Of a stretch of 12,096 bases of DNA, positions 6,530 to 12,096 are shown piece after piece; position 1 is the stretch's first letter; every line of letters starts with the position of its first letter. The notes under the pieces were generated by a model. The model was given only the letters and a program-made list of their open reading frames with translations, had not been told where the DNA came from and ran no database searches. The position numbers and the translations under genes are program-made. Location of the stretch: contig JBFWQM010000174.1 of NCBI GenBank assembly GCA_050249455.1, positions 1 through 12,096 of the forward strand, given 5' to 3'. Source of the DNA: JBFWQM01 sp050249455. Lineage in GTDB: Bacteria; Pseudomonadota; Alphaproteobacteria; MPNO01; VGEU01.

Positions 6530-7498
6530 ATGGTGCGTTTCGTTCATCTCGCCGTCGCGACGGCTGCCGCCGTCGGGTTCGCCGTGCCGTCGTTCGCCGC
6601 CGACAAGGTGCGGCTGATCATCTCGACCCAGCAATCCTTCGAGCTGTTCGCGCCGGAGCAGGCGCTGGCCGAGGGCTACTTCGCCAAGGAAGGCCTCGAC
6701 GTCTCGATCATCTACGGCGACGGCGGCGCCGCGACGATGCAGACCATCATCACCGGCTCGCAGGACGTGGTGACCGGCGTCGGCACGTCGGCCGTCGTCG
6801 CGGCCTTCGCCAAGGGCGCGCCGGTGCGGATCATCGGCAACGGCAAGCGCGGCCCCGGCCCGGTGGTGTGGTACGTGCCGACCGCCAGCCCGATCAAGAG
6901 CCTGAAGGACATGGACGGCAAGACGCTGGCGTTCTCGCGCCCCGGCTCGACGACGCACACCGCCGCGCAGTTCATGCTGAAGGAATCCGGCGTGAAGGCG
7001 AAGCTGGTCTCGGTCGGCGGCACCGCCGCCTCGCGTACCCAGGTGATGTCGGGCCAGGTCGACACCGGCTGGACAATCCCGCCCGCCAACTTCGACCTGA
7101 TGGTCAAGGGCGAGGCGCGGGTGATCGCCGATGCCGACAAGGAGACGCCGGAGCTGAACAACGTGCCGATCCGCGTCATGGCGGCCAACTCCGACTGGCT
7201 GGCCAAGAACCCGGATGTCGCGCGCCGTTTCGTCAAGGCGGTGTGGAAGGGCATCGTGTTCAACCACACCCAGCCCGAACCCGCGGTCCGCCGCTACGCC
7301 GAGAAATGGAAGATGGACTACGAGATGGCCAAGGCGGCGCCGCGCTACCTGAGCATCGAGAGCCAGGCGCCCAACCAGCTCGGCGACATCGAGATGCTCG
7401 AGCGCATGGCGGTCGAGGACAAGATGATCGCCGCGCCGCTGACGGCGGAGCAGCGCAAGCAGCTCATCCAGATCGTCTACGACCCGCTGAAGGACTGA
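6530..7498 (+). CDS. ABC transporter periplasmic substrate-binding protein (NMT1/SsuA/TauA-like)
   Basis: A 322-residue protein with a clear export signal: short basic start, hydrophobic core (residues 5-20) and a predicted cut after SFA at 23. The mature part follows the SsuA/TauA/NMT1 pattern: a first lobe with QALAEGYFAKEGLDVSI and GDGGAATMQTIITGSQDVV, then a hinge, and second-lobe elements SLKDMDGKTLAFSRPGSTT and GGTAASRTQVMSGQVD. Proteins of this kind bind sulfonates, pyrimidine precursors, aromatic acids or similar small organics and hand them to an ABC permease. The ligand cannot be read from the sequence. ATG 6530 has AGGGAGG five bases upstream. No permease or ATPase gene adjoins it on this strand; the only permease in the window is on the opposite strand at 11563-12096 and is of the matching type. 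The acyl-CoA ligase gene starts 10 bp after its stop. Confidence 0.92.
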   Translation: MVRFVHLAVATAAAVGFAVPSFAADKVRLIISTQQSFELFAPEQALAEGYFAKEGLDVSIIYGDGGAATMQTIITGSQDVVTGVGTSAVVAAFAKGAPVRIIGNGKRGPGPVVWYVPTASPIKSLKDMDGKTLAFSRPGSTTHTAAQFMLKESGVKAKLVSVGGTAASRTQVMSGQVDTGWTIPPANFDLMVKGEARVIADADKETPELNNVPIRVMAANSDWLAKNPDVARRFVKAVWKGIVFNHTQPEPAVRRYAEKWKMDYEMAKAAPRYLSIESQAPNQLGDIEMLERMAVEDKMIAAPLTAEQRKQLIQIVYDPLKD

Positions 7499-7508
7499 CC
7501 GGCCCACC

Positions 7509-9062
7509 GTGCAGCACGGCACGCTGACGATCGGGGCGGCGCTTCGCGCCACCGCGTGCGCCGCCCCCGACAAGATCGCGATCGAGCAGGACGACCTCAC
7601 GCTGACCTGGGCCGAATTCGACCAGCAGGTCGACCGGCTCGCCTGCGCCCTGCAGGATGCCGGGATCGGGCTCGGCGCGCGCGTCGCCACGCTGTTCTGG
7701 AACCAGTGGGAGATCCTGCTCGCCTACCACGCCGTGACGCGCATCGGCGCGGTGGTGGTCTCGCTGAACTATCGCCTCACCGCGGTCGAGGTCGCCGACC
7801 AGCTCCGCCGTTCCGCCGCCGCGGCGCTGCTCTATGACGACAGCTTCGCCGCGACCGTGGCCGATGCAGTCGCCCCGCTCGACCGCCGGCCGCTCTGTAT
7901 CGTCGCCGGCCCGCCGGCGGGGCCGGCCGCCGCCGCCATCGCCGAGCTGACCGCGCGGCCGGCGCCGCGGCAGCCGGAAGCCGGGCTCGCGCTCACCGAC
8001 GCCGACGACAGCGGCATCTGGTTCACCTCCGGCACCACCGGCCAGCCCAAGGGCGCGGTGGTGCGCCATTCCTCGTCGGTGTGGTCGGCGACGCTGATGG
8101 CGCACGCGCTGGGCATGCGGCGCGACACGCGCCTGTTGAGCGTGGCGCCGCTGTTCCACCGCGGCCCGATGGAGAACGTCCATCTCGGAGCCACCTTGCA
8201 GGGTGCGACTCATGTCTTCATGACCCGGTTCGAGGCCCGCCGCATGCTCGAACTGATGCAGCGCCGGCGGATCACCCACGCCTTCGTCGTGCCGACGATG
8301 TCGTGGCTGGTCCTGAACGAGCCGTCGGCCGGCGACTACGACCTGTCGTCGATGCGATGCTGGATGTCCGCCTCGGCGCCGTTCCCGGCGGAGCTGCAGG
8401 ATGGGCTGCGGCGCCGGCTGCGGCTGCCGCCGGACGTCATCGCCAACGCCTACGGCATCACCGAAAGTCTTTTCATCACCCACTGCGACCCGGCCGAGCT
8501 GGCGGCGCGGCCGACGTCGGCCGGCCGCGCGGTGCCGGCCATGCGGGTGCGCATCTGGGACGAGGCGCGCGGCTTCCTGCCCGACGGGGCGGTGGGCGAG
8601 TTCGTGACCAGCGGCCCGACCAACTTCCGCACCTACCTGGACGATGAGGCCGCGTTCCGAACCGCGACGTTCGAGGCCGACGGCGTCGCCTGGTACAAGT
8701 CGGGCGACCTCGGCTACCGCGACCCGGACGGCCACTTCCACATCGTCGACCGCAAGAAGGACATGATCATCTCCGGCGGCGAGAACATCTACTCGGTGGA
8801 GGTCGAGGCGGCGATCGCGCGCGCGCCGCAGGTGGCCGACGTCGCCGTCGTCGGCCTGCCGGACGAGAAATGGGGCGAGGCGGTGGTCGCCGCCGTCGTC
8901 GCCCGGGCGGGCGTGACATTGAGCGCCGCCGAGGTGCTCGCGGCCTGCGCCGACCTCGCGCCGTACAAGCGGCCGCGCCACGTCCACGTGATGGCAACGC
9001 TGCCGCGCAACTCCTTCGGCAAGGTCCAGAAGCCGGCGCTCAAGGCGCTGCTGCGGCGCTGA
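7509..9062 (+). CDS. AMP-forming acyl-CoA synthetase/ligase
   Basis: A 517-residue member of the adenylate-forming superfamily (acyl/aryl-CoA ligases). It has the phosphate-binding loop TSGTTGQPKG at 173-182, the NAYGITE motif, the hinge region SGDLGYRDPDGHFHIVDRKK, the following ISGGENIYSVEVE, and the C-terminal FGKVQK with the adenylation lysine at K505. The enzyme activates a carboxylic acid through an acyl-AMP to its CoA thioester. The substrate is not predictable by eye. It starts with GTG 10 bp after the substrate-binding protein stop; no strong ribosome site is seen, only AGGA within the end of the preceding gene, which suggests translational coupling. Pairing with a periplasmic binding protein suggests that the imported acid may be the ligase's substrate; this is inference. 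Confidence 0.92.
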   Translation: MQHGTLTIGAALRATACAAPDKIAIEQDDLTLTWAEFDQQVDRLACALQDAGIGLGARVATLFWNQWEILLAYHAVTRIGAVVVSLNYRLTAVEVADQLRRSAAAALLYDDSFAATVADAVAPLDRRPLCIVAGPPAGPAAAAIAELTARPAPRQPEAGLALTDADDSGIWFTSGTTGQPKGAVVRHSSSVWSATLMAHALGMRRDTRLLSVAPLFHRGPMENVHLGATLQGATHVFMTRFEARRMLELMQRRRITHAFVVPTMSWLVLNEPSAGDYDLSSMRCWMSASAPFPAELQDGLRRRLRLPPDVIANAYGITESLFITHCDPAELAARPTSAGRAVPAMRVRIWDEARGFLPDGAVGEFVTSGPTNFRTYLDDEAAFRTATFEADGVAWYKSGDLGYRDPDGHFHIVDRKKDMIISGGENIYSVEVEAAIARAPQVADVAVVGLPDEKWGEAVVAAVVARAGVTLSAAEVLAACADLAPYKRPRHVHVMATLPRNSFGKVQKPALKALLRR

Positions 9063-9073
9063 GCGGACATCGC

Positions 9074-9098
9074 GGGCGGGTTTCAAACCCGCCCCTAC
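9074..9098 (+). repeat. REP-type palindrome, copy 3
   Basis: GGGCGGGTTT, one base, AAACCCGCCC, then CCTAC: the same architecture and trailing CCTAC as copy 1 at 1553-1577, with the inner TCT/AGA pair replaced by TTT/AAA, so the changes compensate and pairing is kept. It lies 11 bp after the ligase stop codon, at the end of the plus-strand gene run, where it could shield the 3' end of the transcript. Confidence 0.8.
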
Positions 9099-9176
9099 GC
9101 GGCCGGTGGAGTCTGCCGAGCGGATCGACTCTTATGTCAACGTTCCTATGCGAACACATGTCTGACGACGAGGCTG

Positions 9177-9271
9177 CCCACCTCACCCTCCCGGCCGCGT
9201 TGCGGCGGGTCCCCTCCCTCTCCCCCCAATTGGGCGGAGAGGGCGCGAGCGCAGCGAGCGGGTGAGGTGGG
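9177..9271. repeat. Nested inverted-repeat element
   Basis: Outer arms CCCACCTCACCC (9177-9188) and GGGTGAGGTGGG (9260-9271) are exact reverse complements. An inner 14-bp palindrome (9216-9229 with 9230-9243, one mismatch, centred on AATT) reads like CCCTCTCC followed by GGAGAGGG. GCGAGCGCAGCGAGCG lies between the inner and right outer arms. It looks like a second dispersed intergenic repeat type in the gap between two convergent gene ends, distinct from the REP copies. Function unknown; a role as a bidirectional transcription end is plausible. Confidence 0.65.
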
Positions 9272-9322
9272 TAGCCGCAGGCCTATCGACCGTTCAGCTT
9301 GCAAGGCCGCTGGTATCGGGCC

Positions 9323-10492
9323 TCAGGCGCTGGCCAGCGCCGGCGCAGCGGCGGACTGCGGCGGCTCCAGGGGCACGGCGAAGACGTCGTAGCCGTACAG
9401 CCAGTCTCCGTCGGAGCCGTGGCGCATCCACTCGTGGCCGTCCGAGGTCACCTTGACCCGCGTGGTGCGGTCGAAGCGGAGCGACTCGTAGAGCGCGAAG
9501 GCCTTCGCCGGGTCGTCGCCGCGGCCGTGCTCGATGCAGCGCGCCAGCATCGCCGCGTCCTCCATCGCCATCGCCGCGCCCTGCCCCATGTGCGGCTTCA
9601 TCGGATGGCAGGCGTCGCCCAGCAGGACGATGCGCCCGCGGCTCCACAGCGGGTAGGGGGCGCGGTACAGCACCGGCCACGCCAGCACGCTCGGGCAGGC
9701 GGCGATCAGCGTCTGCACCTCCGGATGGAATCCCGCGAACGCATCACGGAACTGGTCCACCGAGATCGGCGCCGGGCTGAATTCGTCCGATGGCCAGTCC
9801 ATCGGCACGCCGGTGACGAGGTACATCTCGTCGCGCTTCGGCGTCAGGTAGTAGGCCATGAAGTAGCGGTCCTCGGCCCACCACTTGCTGGCGTCGGCGA
9901 CGCGCAGGCCGTTCAGCAGCGATGCCGGATAGATCGCCCGGTGCGCGACGTGCCCGGTGTAGACCGGCTGCTCCTCGCCGATCAGGATCTCGCGCACGCG
10001 GGAATTGATGCCGTCGGCGCCGATCACGATGTCGGCGTCGGCCGTCGTGCCGTCGGCGAACGAGAGCCGCATGCCGCCGGCGGTCTCGTCCAGGTCGGCC
10101 AGCCGCTTGCCCAGCCGCAGCACGCCCGGCGCCAGCGCGGAATTGAGCACCTGCTGCAGGTCGCCGCGGTGCAGGATGACGTGCGGCGCGCCATAACGCT
10201 CCGGGAACTGGTCGTAGCGCAGCACGTAGGTGAAGCGCCCGGTATCCCAGTCGCGCTGGTCGAAGCGATCGGGCAGCAGCCCGGTTGTGGTCAGCGGGCC
10301 TTCGAGCCCCAGAGCGCGGATGACGCGGGTGACGTTGGGGCTGAGGTTGATCCCGGCGCCGATGCGCGCGATCTCCGGCGCCTGCTCGTAGAGCGCGACG
10401 TCGTGCCCGGCGCGGTGCAGCATGATGGCGGCGACCGTGCCGCCCAGGCCGCCGCCGACGACCGCGATGCGAAGCGCGCCTGCCCGTCGCAT
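9323..10492 (-). CDS. nicC: FAD-dependent monooxygenase, 6-hydroxynicotinate 3-monooxygenase (NicC)-like
   Basis: A 389-residue single-component flavin hydroxylase: FAD-binding GGGLGG at 13-18, YEQ with E36, the DG motif GADGINS at 158-164, and GDACHPMKPHMGQG at 292-305. The stretch from VYTGHVAHRAIYP through KWWAEDRYFMAYYLTPKRDEMYLVTGVP closely resembles Pseudomonas NicC as I recall it. NicC converts 6-hydroxynicotinate to 2,5-dihydroxypyridine with NADH and O2, removing the carboxylate. The partner fits: the NicX-like gene ends 4 bp upstream and would cleave that product. However, of the NicC pocket residues I remember (H47, C202, H211, Y215), only the tyrosine is kept (Y213); the others are N49, A200 and Y209. 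Substrate may therefore differ, for example another hydroxypyridine or hydroxybenzoate acid. Start ATG 10492; GAGG sits very close, so translation may be coupled to the upstream gene. Family is firm, exact reaction moderate. Confidence 0.8.
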   Translation of the reverse strand: MRRAGALRIAVVGGGLGGTVAAIMLHRAGHDVALYEQAPEIARIGAGINLSPNVTRVIRALGLEGPLTTTGLLPDRFDQRDWDTGRFTYVLRYDQFPERYGAPHVILHRGDLQQVLNSALAPGVLRLGKRLADLDETAGGMRLSFADGTTADADIVIGADGINSRVREILIGEEQPVYTGHVAHRAIYPASLLNGLRVADASKWWAEDRYFMAYYLTPKRDEMYLVTGVPMDWPSDEFSPAPISVDQFRDAFAGFHPEVQTLIAACPSVLAWPVLYRAPYPLWSRGRIVLLGDACHPMKPHMGQGAAMAMEDAAMLARCIEHGRGDDPAKAFALYESLRFDRTTRVKVTSDGHEWMRHGSDGDWLYGYDVFAVPLEPPQSAAAPALASA

Positions 10493-10496
10493 GGCC

Positions 10497-11531
10497 TCAG
10501 CGCCCCGGCGCGCGCAGCTCGGCCGGCACGACGTCGCCGTCGCGCACGATCGCCACGCCGTCGAGCTCCAGGGTGCATCCCTTCAGCGGGATGTCGAGGT
10601 GCGAGGGCGTGTCGTTGGTGCCGCCCAGCTCGATGTTCGGCCCGGTGGAGAACAGCACGTTGCCGTAGAACGCGCGGCCGTCCTGGCCGCCGCTGTTCGC
10701 CGCGTGCGGGCTGGTGCCGAGATATTCCCACGACGCGTTGTCGTCGAGGCCCCATCCGATATGCGAGACCGCGAACGCGCGCGGATCGTTCCAGCTTTTC
10801 ATGAAGGTCTTCATCAGCTGCGCGTCGACCCCGTCGCCCGAGATGTCGACCACTTGACCGGCCTCGATCTTCAGCACGATGCGTGACGACACGTAGCGCA
10901 TGAATGGCAGCAGCATGTCGCCGACGTCGATCACTACCGTGCCGTCGACGCCGTCGTCGAACGCCGCGGTGTAGAGGAAGGTGCCGGGCCAGGCGTCCCA
11001 GCGGCCGGGCTGGTCGGTGAAGCCGTACTGCTCCGCCACGCGGTACTTGCCGAGATGATAGGTGACGTCGGTGCCGGCGGGCGAGGTGACGCGCAAGGTC
11101 TTCGCCGCCGCCAGCATGCGCGCGCCGGCCTCGACCCGCGGCCGCGCGTCGGGGCGCGGGAACATACGGCGCAGCACGTCGATCGGCTCGACCACCAGCA
11201 GCATGCGCGCGCCGGCGTCGGTGATCTCGGTCTGCTCCTTCGACCACAGGAGGCCCATCAGGTCGATCACGATGTCGGTCTTCTTCAGCGCCTCGATCGC
11301 CGGGCGGTTGCCCTGCAGCGAGTTGCCGGGGCCGAAGAAGCTGCCCGGCCGCTTGCGCACGTTGACGTGCGCCGCATGCGCGCCGAGCTCCTCCGCCGCG
11401 GCGAGGAACGCCTCGGCATAGTCCTGGCGGATGCGGTCCTCCGACACCACGCCGACCGCCTCGCCGGCCGAGACCTTGCACAGCGCAAGCTCGGCCTTGA
11501 ACAGCGCCACCATGTCGCGGTCTGCCGCCAT
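10497..11531 (-). CDS. nicX: 2,5-dihydroxypyridine 5,6-dioxygenase (NicX)-like
   Basis: A 344-residue protein close in length and pattern to NicX of nicotinate degradation, a non-heme Fe(II) dioxygenase that opens 2,5-dihydroxypyridine to N-formylmaleamate in the cytoplasm. Matching landmarks are LLVVEPIDVLRRMFP (111-125), PGRWDAWPGTFLYT (175-188), VIDVGDMLLPF (200-210), SHIGWGL (256-262), AFYGNVLFSTGPN (287-299) and PSHLDIPLKGC (309-319). The metal ligands I recall for the Pseudomonas enzyme (His, Ser, Asp) align with H257, S295 and D313, all present. The fold is also shared with M29-type aminopeptidases, but the motifs point to the NicX branch. ATG 11531 has GGGAGGA five bases upstream. It lies 31 bp behind the permease gene and 4 bp before the NicC-like gene, so one operon is very likely. 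Confidence 0.87.
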   Translation of the reverse strand: MAADRDMVALFKAELALCKVSAGEAVGVVSEDRIRQDYAEAFLAAAEELGAHAAHVNVRKRPGSFFGPGNSLQGNRPAIEALKKTDIVIDLMGLLWSKEQTEITDAGARMLLVVEPIDVLRRMFPRPDARPRVEAGARMLAAAKTLRVTSPAGTDVTYHLGKYRVAEQYGFTDQPGRWDAWPGTFLYTAAFDDGVDGTVVIDVGDMLLPFMRYVSSRIVLKIEAGQVVDISGDGVDAQLMKTFMKSWNDPRAFAVSHIGWGLDDNASWEYLGTSPHAANSGGQDGRAFYGNVLFSTGPNIELGGTNDTPSHLDIPLKGCTLELDGVAIVRDGDVVPAELRAPGR

Positions 11532-11536
11532 GTCGG

Positions 11537-11543
11537 TCCTCCC
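11537..11543 (-). promoter_or_regulatory. Strong ribosome binding site of the NicX-like gene
   Basis: The minus strand reads GGGAGGA, five bases before ATG 11531. It fixes the start of the NicX-like protein and sits in the 31-bp gap after the permease stop codon, consistent with independent strong initiation inside an operon. Confidence 0.7.
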
Positions 11544-11562
11544 TCGGCCGCCGGCCGAATCC

Positions 11563-12096
11563 TTACGCGTGGCGCCAGCGCAGCGCCCGCCGCTCCACCA
11601 GTCCCAGCATCGCCTCGAACGCGAACAGGATCAGCACCAGCACCAGGGTCCAGGCGAATACCTCGGCGACCGAGAACATCTCCTGCGCGATGACCAGCCC
11701 GTGGCCGATGCCGGTCAGCGAGCCGACCAGCTCGGCGATCGTCACCACGCGCACGGCCAGCGTGAAATTGATCTTCCAGCTCGTCAACAGGTTGGGGACG
11801 ACGCCGGGCAGGATGATCTTGGTGAAGCGCTGCACCGGGCGCGGCCGGAACGAATCGACCATCTGGCGCAGGTCCGCTGGCACCGACTTCATGGCGTCCA
11901 GGCTGTCGATCACGAACACCGGCATGCACACCACGAACATCACGAAGAAGATGCGCAGCTCCACGTTCTTGAACCACAGGATCGAGAACACCACCCAGCA
12001 CACCGCGGGCACCGCCATCAGCAGGCGGATATAGGGCATCAGGAAGGCCTGCAGCGCCGGGCGCTCGAAGACCAGGATCGAGAACGCGACGCCGAA
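11563..12096 (-). CDS. ABC transporter permease, SsuC/TauC-type, 3' part (cut by window edge)
   Basis: The last 177 residues of an integral membrane permease, open from the window edge to TAA at 11565-11563. Hydrophobic segments are visible: LLMAVPAVCWVVFSILWF, RIFFVMFVVCMPVFVID, VRVVTIAELVGSLTGIGHGL and AFAWTLVLVLILFAFEAML-like near the end. Between them is the cytoplasmic coupling loop for the ATPase, with KIILPGVVPNLLTSWKINFT. This is the BPD_transp_1 domain of sulfonate/nitrate/taurine-type importers, the class that works with NMT1/SsuA-type binding proteins such as the one at 6530-7498. The N-terminus, and probably the ATPase gene, lie beyond the window. It is the first visible gene of the minus-strand operon with the NicX- and NicC-like enzymes, which implies that it imports their aromatic substrate or a precursor; this is inference. 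Confidence 0.9.
   Translation of the reverse strand, partial: FGVAFSILVFERPALQAFLMPYIRLLMAVPAVCWVVFSILWFKNVELRIFFVMFVVCMPVFVIDSLDAMKSVPADLRQMVDSFRPRPVQRFTKIILPGVVPNLLTSWKINFTLAVRVVTIAELVGSLTGIGHGLVIAQEMFSVAEVFAWTLVLVLILFAFEAMLGLVERRALRWRHA

Noticed and set aside
4639..6531. 630-codon minus-strand frame opposite the GGT-like gene
   Set aside because: Low-complexity arginine/alanine-rich translation with no family motifs, opposite a gene with clear catalytic residues.
7464..9086. 540-codon minus-strand frame opposite the ligase gene
   Set aside because: A GC-driven shadow; the plus strand holds all adenylate-forming motifs.
9134..9265. Small 43-codon frame after the ligase gene (starts MSTFLCEHMSDDE)
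   Set aside because: Its second half is simply a translation of the nested repeat, and no ribosome site precedes it.
9299..10804. 501-codon plus-strand frame opposite the NicC-like gene
   Set aside because: Its translation is a histidine/arginine-rich mirror; the minus strand carries the FAD motifs in order.

Overview
This is a very GC-rich, gene-dense window, probably from an alphaproteobacterium (Rhodospirillales or Hyphomicrobiales-like). That assignment is inferred from base composition, codon use, AGGGAGG-type ribosome binding sites and gene content; no rRNA or other taxonomic marker is present. It holds ten protein genes, two of them cut by the window edges. The theme is small-molecule catabolism and transport. 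There is no tRNA, rRNA, CRISPR array, transposase or phage gene.

Layout. (1) 1-433, minus: 5' part of an ACMSD-like amidohydrolase/decarboxylase. It is divergent from (2) 574-1533, plus: a lone radical SAM protein with an unusual C-terminal cysteine set. (3) 1549-1647: two REP-type palindromes facing each other, lying between convergent genes. (4) 1661-3295, minus: a ThDP-dependent enzyme of the acetolactate synthase superfamily. It is divergent from (5) a plus-strand run: metallo-beta-lactamase-fold hydrolase (3398-4261), SnoaL/NTF2-like protein (4275-4679), a 30-bp perfect inverted repeat with G-quadruplex potential (4714-4783), a gamma-glutamyltransferase-family protein without a signal peptide (4816-6405), a periplasmic ABC substrate-binding protein (6530-7498) and an AMP-forming acyl-CoA ligase (7509-9062). 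(6) 9063-9322: non-coding, with a third REP copy and a second repeat type. (7) A minus-strand operon entering from the right edge: SsuC/TauC-type ABC permease (from 12096 to 11563), a NicX-like 2,5-dihydroxypyridine dioxygenase (11531-10497) and a NicC-like FAD monooxygenase (10492-9323).

How the genes may work together. NicC and NicX are consecutive enzymes of aerobic nicotinate breakdown (6-hydroxynicotinate to 2,5-dihydroxypyridine, then ring opening). Their order in one operon with an uptake permease suggests import and oxidation of a pyridine or related heteroaromatic acid. The NicX-like protein keeps the metal ligands I recall for the family. The NicC-like protein differs at three of the four substrate-pocket positions I can align from memory, so its true substrate may not be 6-hydroxynicotinate. 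The substrate-binding protein on the other strand is of the family that partners such permeases, and the ligase 10 bp behind it could activate an imported acid. A single pathway spanning the whole window is inference. The lower nicotinate enzymes (NicD, NicE, NicF), a hydroxylase and a regulator are not in this window.

The observations most worth following are the NicC-like pocket changes beside an intact NicX, the orphan radical SAM protein, and the hairpin/G-quadruplex element just before a start codon that has no visible ribosome binding site.
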